Shown here piece by piece: positions 37,101 to 46,119 of a stretch of 64,000 nt of DNA; the stretch's first letter is position 1; each line of letters opens with the position of its first letter. The translations under genes were made by a program, and so were the position numbers. Source of the stretch: Amyelois transitella (taxonomy: Eukaryota; Arthropoda; Insecta; Lepidoptera; Pyralidae); the NCBI RefSeq assembly GCF_032362555.1, contig NC_083533.1:4717001-4781000 (forward strand), read 5' to 3'. Under the pieces are notes generated by a model. The model was not told the DNA's origin, did not search any database, and saw only the letters and a program-made list of their open reading frames with translations.

Positions 37101-40100
37101 TAAATTCCATTACATTGAGATTAAAATCCTATTAAATTGCACGGAAATTCGAAAGACTGATAGGCAAATTAATGATCAAATTAAGATTCAAATAGTGACA
37201 GGTTGCTCGATCATCGCCTACAAGAGAAATTACAAATCTATTGGCCTTACCTTTAGTCGCGTTTTACGACATCCACGGGAAAGAGATGGAGTGGTCTTAA
37301 TCTTTTTTCTATCGGTGCCGGGAACCGCAGGCACATTTTGATTTCCTAAGCTTAATACAATATGAAATATTCATTTAAAATATGAAAGTAAGAGTTAAGT
37401 AACCTATAGTACACATTTTTAGACGGGTCCATTAATTCATCCTATAACATATAATCACGTCTATATACCTTGCGGGGTAGACAGAGCCAACAGTGTTAAA
37501 AATACTAATAGGCCACGTTCAGCTGTTTGGCTTAATAATCGAATCAAGTAGAAATCCATAGTCTCTGCCTACCTCGATGGTAGACGCGTGACTGTATGTA
37601 TGTTTGTATACCTATATGTTTAAAAAACGGTCAACTAGCCTATACCTGCATGGCTCGGTTAGTGGGCGAGTCTAGCGGGGTGGACAGTCTCCCTTCTTGA
37701 TCCAGCAGGCGGGAGGACTCGTAGCACGGCGGGAAACGGTGAGTCTGAAAACAATCACCGTACAAATAATAAAATAGTAACATTAGTATGTAACTGATTG
37801 TTGTCTATATTTGAAAGTTATTGGCAAAATATGTTATGGGATTTCTATTTGAGCTATATAATTCACATGATATGATCACGTCTAGTCTAGATAGAGTCAA
37901 TGATATATAGTATAGTGTAGCGTGTGGAGCCGCGTGTGGTGTAGCGTGTGGTGTAGCGTGTGGTGTAGCGTGTGTTGCCGCGTGTGGTGTAGCGTGTGGT
38001 GTAGCGTGTGTTGCCGCGTGTGGTGTAGCGTGTGGTGTAGCGTGTGGTGTAGCGTGTGGTGTAGCGTGTGGTGTAGCGTGTGGTGTAGCGTGTGGTGTCG
38101 CGTGTAGTGTAGCGTGTAGTGTAGCGTGTGGTGTAGCGTGTGGTGTAGCGTGTGGAGCCGCGTGTGGTGTAGCGTGTAGTGTAGCGTGTGGTGTAGCGTG
38201 TGGTGTAGCGTGTGTTGCCGCGTGTGGTGTAGCGTGTGGTGTAGCGTGTGGAGCCGCGTGTGGTGTAGCGTGTAGTGTAGCGTGTGGTGTAGCGTGTGGT
38301 GTAGCGTGTAGTGTAGCGTGTGGTGTAGCGTGTGGTGTAGCGTGTGGTGTAGCGTGTGGTGTAGCGTGTGGTGTAGCGTGTGGTGTAGCGTGTGTTGTAG
38401 CGTGTGTTGCCGCGTGTGGAGTAGCGTGTGGTGTAGCGTGTAGTGTAGCGTGTGGTGTAGCGTGTGGAGCCGCGTGTGGTGTAGCGTGTGGTGCAGTGTG
38501 GTGTAGCGTGTAGTGTAGCGTAAGGTGTAGCGTGTAGTGTAGCGTGTAATGTAGCGTGTAGTGTAGCGTGTTGTGTCGCGTGTTGTGTAGCGTGTTGTGT
38601 AGCGTGTAGTGTAGCGTGTGGTGTAGCGTGTAGTGTAGCGTGTGGTGTAGCGTGTGGTGTAGCGTGTGGTGTAGCGTGTAGTGTAGCGTGTGGTGTAGCG
38701 TGTGGAGCCGCGTGTAGTGTAGCGTGTGGTGTAGCGTGTAGTGTAGCGTGTAGTGTAGCGTGTGGTGTAGCGTGTGTTGTAGCGTGTAGTGCAGCGTGTG
38801 GAGCCGCGTGTAGTGCAGCGTGTGGTGTAGCGTGTGGAGCCGCGTGTGGTGTAGCGTGTAGTGCAGCGTGTGGAGCCGCGTGTGGAGCCGCGTGTAGTGC
38901 AGCGTGTGGTGTAGCGTGTGGAGCCGCGTGTAGTGCAGCGTGTGGAGCCGCGTGTGGAGCCGCGTGTGGTGTAGCGTGTAGTGCAGCGTGTGGAGCCGCG
39001 TGTGGAGCCGCGTGTAGTGCAGCGTGTGGAGCCGCGTGTGGAGCCGCGTGTAGTGCAGCGTGTGGTGTAGCGTGTAGTGTAGCGTGTAGTGTAGCGTGTG
39101 GTGTAGCGTGTGTTGTAGCGTGTAGTGCAGCGTGTGGAGCCGCGTGTAGTGCAGCGTGTGGTGTAGCGTGTGGAGCCGCGTGTGGTGTAGCGTGTAGTGC
39201 AGCGTGTGGAGCCGCGTGTGGAGCCGCGTGTAGTGCAGCGTGTGGTGTAGCGTGTGGAGCCGCGTGTAGTGCAGCGTGTGGAGCCGCGTGTGGAGCCGCG
39301 TGTGGTGTAGCGTGTAGTGCAGCGTGTGGAGCCGCGTGTGGAGCCGCGTGTAGTGCAGCGTGTGGAGCCGCGTGTGGAGCCGCGTGTGGAGCCGCGTGTA
39401 CCTGCGCACACGGCGGGTAGAGCGTGGCGGCGGCCGCGTGTGGTGTAGCGTGTGGAGCCGCGTGTAGTGCAGCGTGTGGAGCCGCGTGTGGAGTAGCGTG
39501 TGGTGTAGCGTGTAGTGTAGCGTGTGGTGTAGCGTGTGGAGCCGCGTGTGGTGTAGCGTGTGGTGTAGCGTGTGGAGCCGCGTGTGGAGCCGCGTGTAGT
39601 GCAGCGTGTGGAGCCGCGTGTGGAGTAGCGTGTGGTGTAGCGTGTAGTGTAGCGTGTGGTGTAGCGTGTGGAGCCGCGTGTGGTGTAGCGTGTGGTGTAG
39701 CGTGTGGAGCCGCGTGTACCTGCGCACACGGCGGGTAGAGCGTGGCGGCGGCCGCGTACCCGCGCAGCGCGGCGCGCTTCATGTGCATCTTGCAGATGGC
39801 CGACACCAGCAGCACCACGGCTATCATGAAGATCAGCGCGCAGGCTGCGGGCAACGAGACACAGTACAATATAGGATACATATATTTTCAAAATTAGTAA
39901 TATTTATTAGTAATTAGTAATATTCAATAGTTTGAAAATTAGTAATATTTATTAGTAATATTGAGTAATTTCAAAATTAGTATTATTTATTAGTAATATT
40001 CAGTAATTTCAAACATATATTATTTATTAGTAATATTCAGTAATTTCAAAATTAGTATTATTTATTAGTAATATTCAGTAATTTCAAAATTAGTATTATT

Positions 40101-43100
40101 TATTAGTAATATTCAATAATTTCAAAATTAGTAATATTTATTAGTATTCAGTAATTTCAAAATAAGTAATATTCAATAATTTCAAAATTAGTCATTTTTA
40201 TAAGTAATATTCAATAATTTCAAAATTAGTAATATAGCCTAAAGCCTTCCTCGACAAATGGTCTATTCAACGCAAAAAGAATTTTTCAATTCGAACCAGT
40301 CTTCCTGAGATTAGCGCGTTCAAACAAACAAACAAACTCTTCAGCTTTATAATATTAGTATAGATTAGGGATGTATTATAAATTAATTATGTAATATATT
40401 AGATAAGGGATGTATTATAATTAATTATGTAATATATTACATACCCGTGACGGTGTATATGGTGGACTGTATGAACCCGTAGTCGTCTGGGGAGTGCCTG
40501 TCCTCCGGCGGCAAGGGGAAGTCGTCGAACGTCGCTGTAACAGACGAACACACATTATACATACACACATATAATCACGTCTATATCCCTTGCGTGGTAG
40601 ACAGAGCCAACAGTCTTTAAAAACTGATAGTTTTAGCTTTTTGGCTAAATGATAGAATTGAGATTCAAATAGAGACAGGTTGCCGGCCCATCGCCTAAAA
40701 GAAGAATCCCAGTTTAAAAGCCTATCCCTTTTACGACATATAGGACAAACCTTCAAAAGTCCTAAAAACGTCGGGCTAAGTCCGCCATTGTTCATTTTGT
40801 CTTACCAATTGATTGCATTCTTTGGTATGGCATAGCCGTCACCCACAGCCACCCACCTTGCAGCCGCGAGTAGCGCGAGTGCTCGTCGCAGCAGGCGGGC
40901 TGCGCGCACGTGGCGGGCGCGGCCTGCGCGTGCGCACAGCACGCCGCCGCCGGCACGCAGCGCCCGCTCGAGCAGTTCAGCTTGTCGGGGCCTGGTACGG
41001 ACACACATACATACATATAGTCACAGCTATATCCCTGGCGGTGAAGGCAGAGACAACAGTCTTGAGAATACTGATGAAGACACGTTCAGCTGTTTGGCTT
41101 AATGATATAATTGAGATTCAAATAGTCGCCTAAAAGAAAAATCCTGTTTATGAGCCTATCCCTTAGTCACCCTTTAAGACATCCATGGAAAAACCCAGAA
41201 AGATATGAAAGGGAAGAGAGTGTCAGGAACCACACGCAAAAGATATTGGCAAAAAATCGGTTTACGACCAGCATTTCGTTTATTGCACCGATTAGAATGC
41301 AGTTTTCTCAGATGTGTTAGGTCTGATCGAACTTAGAAACTGATGTTCAAAACATTTCCTCCCTCCACTCTGAGGCATAATCTATAATTTAAAAATGAAT
41401 CGCAGAATGTGTTGGTAAGCGCATAATTCAACAACGCCTGGACCAATTTGGCCAATTATTTTTTTGAAATGTTAGTTGAAGTTCGGGGATGGTTTTTACG
41501 GGGAGAAAAATTCGAATAATTGCTGGAAAACCTCTAAAAACAGCGCCTTTCTTTTTTACTATACAAACTTTTTGTAACTAAAACGTAGAGTCTATTTAAG
41601 CTTTATTGCTTTTGTATAAAGTTCACTGTTGTCTAAGCACTGTAGGTGTGGTCAAAACGTCATATTTAATTTGCACTTTATTATCGCTGTACTAAATTCA
41701 AATTCAATCATATTAAAATTTAAAAATTTCAATTTTTTCCCAAAATATAATTTTTCGATTCGAACCAGTAGTTCGAATTGAAAAATTCTATTTTCGTCGA
41801 ATAGACCAATTATCGAGGAAGGCTTAAGGCTATATAACATCACGCTGCAACTATTAGGCGCGAAGAAATAATGAAGAATGTGAAAAAATCGAGAAAAACT
41901 ATTCACCCTTAAGGAACAGAATAGAATAGAATAGATTTATTTTCAAAATTGGATACAAGGTATCACTTATTGACGTCACATAACTTAAATCTAATTATAA
42001 CTACTACCGCTTCCAAAGCGCATGTGTAGAAGAAGCGGCGGAACAAACTACACTGCAGCATTTTCATAGGACGTCAATTTACAAATATAGATCTCTTAAA
42101 TCTCTAAAAATGTACAAAATAACAATTCCACGCGTACGAAGTCGCGGGCACAGCTAGTACAGTAAACACTCACCGTTGCAGGGCTGGTGGCGGCACAGGC
42201 GCGGCGCCTCGTCCTCGCCGGCGAGGCAGTCGCGGCGGCCGTCGCACACGTACGCGGGCAGCACGCAGCGCGCGCCGCACGAGAACGCGCCGCGCGCGCA
42301 GTGCTTCACTACTGCCGACGTGTACGGAGAACGTACATACATATAGTTATATATATATGTATATGTAACTAGCGACCCGCCCCGGATTCGCACGGGCGCA
42401 AAATTCGGAAAAAACATACATAAAAACATATTGTCACGTCTATGTCCCTTGCGGGGTAGACAGAAACAACAGTCTTGAAAAGACTGAATGGCTACGTTCA
42501 GCTATTTGGATTTGTTTTTACAATTTACATTTGTTAACCTTCTCCTTTCAGATTGTATACCGTGCACTTTCGTAACTTCGTGTCTCTTCAAACCATGATA
42601 TTGGCAGAATCACCGAAAGTCCGGTGGAAGCCATAATATAGAAAAGAAAGAAAGAAGAAGCTATTTGATGAATGATAGAATTGAGATTCAAATAGTGACA
42701 GGTTGCTAGCCCATCGCCTAAAAAAAGAATCCCAATTTTGTAAGCCTATCCCTTAGTCGCCTTTTACGACATCCATCGGAAAGAGATGGAGTGGTCCTAT
42801 TATTTTTTGTATTGGTGCCGGTAACCACACGGCACTAACTAATTAATATTTTTTGTTAGTATGTTCATTTCTAGGCAATAAAGATATAACAAACAAACTC
42901 ACTCGTAGTTTGCACCAGTATATACTTGGTTTGGCTGAAGGGCGGCGATGAGCACATGTACCGGCCGCTGTCCGCCACGGTGAGGTTGTGTTTGACCAGG
43001 GTGCTGCGGTGGGGCGCCTCGGACGCCGGCTCCGCGGTGAGGGGCTGCGGGCTGAAGTAAAAAAAAAAGGAAAAAAAAATAATGAAAGAAATAAATAATG

Positions 43101-45767
43101 AAAGAAGATGTAGTTACAGGAATAGAAAAGGGTATGTTGAGATGGTTCGGTCATGTGGAGAGGATGAATGAAAACAGGTTGACTAAGCAGATATACAAGG
43201 AGAGTGTGGAGGGAAAGGTCGGAGTGGGAAGACCTAGACGAATGTATCTTGATCAAATTAAGGACGTTCTGGTAAAGGGTCAGGTCAATTGTACCCGAAA
43301 CTGCCGAGCTTGCATGAAGAGAGTTATGAATGTGGATGAAGCGAAGAAAATACGCAGAGATCGTGGCAAGTGGAAAGAGATAGTCTCTGCCTACCCCTCC
43401 GGGAAAGAGGCGTGATTTTATGTATGTATGTATGAATATAAAAATACATAATCTATCATTGATGGCCTCTGTGCCGCAGCGGTAGTACGCTTGTCTGCGA
43501 CACCGGAGGTCCCGGGTTCGAATCCCGGCCAGGGCATGATGAGAAACGAACTTTCTCTGATTGACCTAGGTCATGGATGTTTATCTATATAAGTATTTAT
43601 TATAAAATATAGTATCGTTGAGTCTGTATCTCGTAACACAAGTCTAGAACTTACTTCGAGGCCAACTCAATCTGTGTAATTTGTCCCGTATATATTTATA
43701 TCATTATGCCAAACAGTTATGTAATGGGCTAGCAACATACATACATACATATGTTCACGTGTATTTCCCTTGCGGGGTAGACAGAGCCAACAGTCTTGAA
43801 AGGACTGAATGGCCACGTTCAGCTATTTGGTTTAATGATAGAATTGAGATTCAAATAGTCACAGATTGCTAGCCCATCACCTAAAAAGGAATCCCAAGTT
43901 TGTAAGCCTATCCCTTAGTCGCCTTTTACGACATCCATAGGAAAGAGATGGAGTGGTCCTATTCTTTTTGTATTGGTGCCGGGAACCACACGGCACTAAA
44001 GATATTACAAACAAACAAAATACCTTCCAGCCTGTGTGACATTTCCAGGCATGAAATTCCACACATAGTCCCGTTTGGAGTTGTCACCGCGGAGCTCGCA
44101 GACCAACGTCAGGTTGTCGTGGAGTCTCCTCACTATAACTTCTGTGTATTCAACCTCGCCAGGACTGAAGAGGTAGAGGGACTGTGAGAGTTCTGATGTG
44201 CCTGAAAGTGTGAATTAATGTTTTGTAAAACCTGGTACAGTTACAGGTAACATAATATATAATGAAGTATGTATCTCCTGCGGGGTAGACAGAGCCAACA
44301 GTCATCAAAAGACTGATAGGCCGCGTTCAGCTGTTTGGCTAAATAATAGAATTGAGATTCAAACAGTGACAGGTTGCTAGACCATTGCCTGAAAGAGGAA
44401 TCTCAAGTATATTAGCCTATTCCTTAGTCGTCTTTTACGACATCCATGGAAAGATGGAGTTGTTCATTGGAGTTTTATTGGTGCCGGAAACCACACAAAA
44501 GAACATAAAGGTACTTATTTCTGACTGAATGGAATATAATAGAATAGATTTATTTTCAAAATTGGATACAAGGTATCACGTATTGAGGTCACATCACTTA
44601 AATCTAATTATAACTACTACCTCTTCCAAAGCGCATGTATAGAAAAAGTGGGGGAACAAACTACTCTGCAGCATTTTCATCAGACATCAATTTACAAATA
44701 TAGATCAACTTTTTATAACATGATGCGACTCAACTTTGAATCCAATGTTACATCCAAAGGCTTAGTTCTGCAGCATATGCTATTCATCATGCAAAATTTT
44801 GTAGAGATTGGTGCAGTGGTTTTGATGTCTAAGAAGTCCAAACAAACAAACACTTCTAATAACAGTAAGTATGGATAACCATTTCATTAAAAAAAATCTG
44901 TTCTTAACTAGGCAGGAAATGAACCTAGAACCTTGGATAGAGTAATAACAATATTATAACGTTATTTGGTATTTGTGTAACAATCCATTTGTGGCATTCT
45001 TTATAAATGTATGCACGAGTAATGTTTACATCAATTATTGTGATGAATATGATTGAATAGTTATGTCATGAGGTTGTAAACAGGTGGCTGTAGTGACCAC
45101 ATAACTGGAATGCCACACTTGGGGTAGAACAGACTTGTTTTGTGCAACTTTAGAAATGCCACCAGCTGAACAAGATGGTTATGGAACTTTTGCAAAGAAA
45201 AGCAAATTAACATTTGAAAATATACGGATCAAAATTTGCCTTACTATAAGCTAAGTTCTAAAGTCAACAAACATTTATACATCATCCCAAACTTCATTTT
45301 ATAACTGATACCTAGGTTAAGATCTAAATCTAGTACAAGGCTTGGTTTGTTAACTTTTTATCTGCTTTCTAAGAAGATAAACAGGACTAGAAGAGTAGCA
45401 CAAAAGTGAAAGGATAAGGCCATGGTGTGCAAAACTCCGTTACTTTTGCCATAACAACAGATTTGATGGACATAGAAAACAAGGATTTTAGAATCAACAT
45501 GCCAAAGTTTGTAGGTTAATCTAAATCCGAAATGTAAAGAAACCTTGGAGCTGCTGCCAATTATCGCTGTTTCTCCGAGTTTCAACACGTAACAAGGATT
45601 TAAAAATTATAAAAACCAACAAAACTGAGGTGATATCTCGTCGGCTAAAAATAAGGTTTTCAATAAGTTAAAACAAGTGGTAACAGAAAACTTTAGTACT
45701 TACATGTATTTGATGTAATTAGAATAGTAATTACACTGAATAATACGTTAATAACGTACGAAAACAT
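34193..45767 (-). CDS. Ig-like/LDLa single-pass membrane protein with PPxY motifs
   Basis: Eleven coding exons, in transcript order: 45767-45704, 44201-44024, 43051-42903, 42311-42174, 40991-40857, 40534-40445, 39844-39720, 37744-37646, 36736-36653, 35778-35690 and 34979-34193. All have GT-AG borders and compatible phases. The product is 645 aa. Residues 1-22 are a signal peptide. C56, W69 and DSGRYMC ending at C114 mark an Ig-like fold. C135-C170 holds six cysteines with CDGRRDC and GEDE, an LDL-receptor class A module. A second cysteine-rich stretch (183-211) is unclassified. Residues 249-269 are the membrane helix. The long cytoplasmic tail has PPTY (482), PPEY (497) and PPNY (524), ligands for WW domains such as those of Nedd4-type ubiquitin ligases. 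The layout recalls LDLRAD3/LDLRAD4-type receptors, but the Ig-like part is not typical of those, so I give no name. A role in ligase recruitment or receptor turnover is inference. Confidence 0.85.
35025..35275 (+). mobile_element. SINE-B, near full length
   Basis: Head cccggcaccaatacaaaaaa, then ggatgtcgtaaaaggcg, gggctagcaacctgtcac, gaacgtggcctatcagtc and ggctctgtctaccccg, with a tail of TG repeats. It lies just upstream (in gene sense) of the last exon and adjoins its acceptor tract. Confidence 0.9.
35437..35690 (+). mobile_element. SINE-B, near full length
   Basis: A second copy of the same element in the same intron as the copy at 35,025, ending in (ATGT)n directly against the donor of the 35,690-35,778 exon. 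It preserves the order: ccggcaccaatac head, gtcgtaaaaggcg, gcgctagcaacc, gtccaccccgcaaggg. Confidence 0.9.
36016..36232. repeat. Interspersed repeat (ccgccccggcttcgcacg family)
   Basis: Begins at agcggcccgccccggcttcg, continues with aaaatcggaccagtagtttt and ends near cctctttattattagtgtgg. A start fragment of the same family is at 42,368-42,400. Confidence 0.75.
36307..36618. mobile_element. Fold-back SINE-T
   Basis: Positions 36,307-36,338 are the perfect 32-bp inverse of 36,587-36,618. Both carry the A-box head of SINE-T. The right part is an antisense SINE-T body from about 36,425. The left part has only the first ~32 bp, then unrelated sequence. Confidence 0.9.
37150..37328 (-). mobile_element. 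SINE-B copy, antisense
   Basis: It runs from gaaagactgataggc through attcaaatagtgacaggttg and cgttttacgacatccacggg to ggtgccgggaacc. The tail is missing. Confidence 0.85.
37443..37552 (-). mobile_element. SINE-B 3' half, antisense
   Basis: Starts at acatataatcacgtctatat and includes cttgcggggtagacagagcc and gccacgttcagctg. It stops near 37,552, where a LINE-tail-like word (agtctctgcctacc) begins. Confidence 0.85.
37913..39717. repeat. 12-bp GC/TG minisatellite, about 1.8 kb
   Basis: About 150 copies of gtgtagcgtgtg and variants (gagccgcgtgtg, gtgcagcgtgta) fill most of the intron after the transmembrane exon of the minus-strand gene. The unit is a multiple of three without stops on the minus strand, so all three minus frames stay open for about 1.9 kb. 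These frames are artefacts of the repeat. Variant types cluster into larger blocks, showing multi-unit duplication. Confidence 0.95.
39402..39439 (-). pseudogene. Copied 3' end of the transmembrane exon inside the minisatellite
   Basis: These 38 bases equal 39,720-39,757, the last 38 coding bases of the transmembrane exon, and carry the same gtacac donor. The copy is in the same frame as the original when read through the repeat (AAAATLYPPCAQ). No acceptor precedes it. Confidence 0.9.
39885..40235. repeat. 38-bp AT minisatellite
   Basis: About nine tandem units of a 38-bp motif (attagtattatttattag then taatattcagtaatttc) fill the intron between the exons at 40,445-40,534 and 39,720-39,844. 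Confidence 0.9.
40553..40760 (-). mobile_element. SINE-B copy, antisense
   Basis: Inverted tail acatataatcacgtctatat at the left, then ggtagacagagccaacag, gagattcaaatagagac and a decayed head near 40,740. Confidence 0.85.
41003..41250 (-). mobile_element. SINE-B copy, antisense
   Basis: Directly upstream of the acceptor of the 40,857-40,991 exon. It starts with acacatacatacatatag, then gacacgttcagctg and ccctttaagacatccatgg. The body is shortened near 41,125. Confidence 0.8.
41251..41920. other. Intronic AT-rich sequence, nothing recognised
   Basis: Part of the intron between the 42,174 and 40,991 exons. It contains low-complexity A/T and possible old repeat (ttcgattcgaaccagt near 41,757, also seen at 40,290). 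No coding was seen. Confidence 0.5.
41921..42115 (-). repeat. Interspersed repeat (tattctattctattttca tail family)
   Basis: It carries atagatttattttcaaaatt, ggtatcacttattgacgtc, tccaaagcgcatgtgtag and actgcagcattttc. Copies lie at 44,530, 48,160 (opposite strand), 53,269 and, in part, 61,090. The A-rich end suggests a 3' LINE or SINE tail. Confidence 0.75.
42418..42840 (-). mobile_element. SINE-B copy, antisense, split by an insertion
   Basis: The tail half is 42,418-42,508 and the head half resumes at 42,659 and ends at ggtgccggtaaccacacgg. Between them is an unrelated insert at 42,509-42,658. Confidence 0.88.
42509..42658. mobile_element. Unidentified ~150-bp insertion with 9-bp target duplication
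   Basis: The word agctatttg occurs at 42,500-42,508 and again at 42,659-42,667, flanking the insert exactly. The insert has no obvious terminal repeats and ends with a purine-rich run (gaaaagaaagaaagaag), as a retroposed sequence might. Confidence 0.75.
43092..43435 (+). mobile_element. RTE LINE 3' end, well preserved
   Basis: It keeps an open frame for the reverse-transcriptase C-terminus (GMLRWFGHVERMNENRL, GVGRPRRMYLDQIKDVL, VSAYPSGKEA, stop) followed by the gcgtgattttatg tail and ATGT repeats. It is inserted about 40 bp upstream of the acceptor of the 42,903-43,051 exon and lies antisense to the host gene. It is the best copy here for defining the element's end. Confidence 0.9.
43462..43702 (+). 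mobile_element. tRNA-derived SINE (SINE-T), complete
   Basis: Head ggcctctgtgccgcagcgg (A box), then cccgggttcgaatcccgg (B box), atgatgagaaacgaac, and the body to tttgtcccgtatatattta. It is about 240 bp. The tRNA-like part does not form a proper acceptor stem, so it is not a tRNA gene. Confidence 0.9.
43732..44000 (-). mobile_element. SINE-B, near full length, antisense
   Basis: Starts with (acat)n, has ccttgcggggtagacagagc, gccacgttcagctatttgg, gattcaaatagtcacag and cgccttttacgacatccata, and ends with gtgccgggaaccacacgg. This is a good reference copy. Confidence 0.92.
44263..44510 (-). mobile_element. SINE-B copy, antisense
   Basis: It begins inside the tail (tatctcctgcggggtagac) and ends at ggtgccggaaaccacac. 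Moderately diverged; lies in intron 1 of the membrane-protein gene. Confidence 0.88.
44530..44705 (-). repeat. Interspersed repeat, same family as 41,921
   Basis: Shares atagatttattttcaaaatt, ggtatcacgtattgaggtc and actctgcagcattttc with the 41,921 copy. The 76-codon open frame that starts here has no coding support. Confidence 0.75.
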
Positions 45768-46119
45768 TTTTATTTACTTTTTTAACAACAACATTTATAG
45801 ACAGTAGGCAGAGGACGCCATTTTTATTGTATATATACAATGTTTCCAACATCATTCGATTCGATATTTCGTGACTTAAGAAAAGGAAAATATGTTCGCT
45901 TTACATAGACTTAGTAGAGGAATTATAGCACATACATACAGTACAGGACAAAAGTCAAAGTCAAAGCGACAGCTATGTGATATGTCAGATTTTCAATAGG
46001 ATCAGGAAAAACAATACCAAATCACAATCAACAAATAATAATTTGAAATAAATAATTACATACCTATGTACTTTAACAATAAATAATTGTTTTACAATAA
46101 AATAAATTTAAATCACACA
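45768..46119. promoter_or_regulatory. Divergent promoter between the PPxY membrane-protein gene and pen-2
   Basis: Only 352 bp separate the two start codons, which face away from each other, so both promoters and 5' UTRs must lie here unless upstream non-coding exons exist. On the minus strand a ctataaatg word lies about 30 bases before the ATG. No repeat has inserted into the spacer. Confidence 0.6.

Noticed and set aside
37805..39891. Overlapping minus-strand frames of 640-664 codons rich in H, T, A, P and R
   Set aside because: They come from a stop-free 12-bp tandem repeat open in all three frames. The only true coding part is the 125-bp transmembrane exon at 39,720-39,844.
43462..43540. 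tRNA gene
   Set aside because: The A- and B-box sequences are present, but the acceptor stem does not pair and the sequence continues into a ~240-bp body repeated elsewhere in the window. It is a tRNA-derived SINE.
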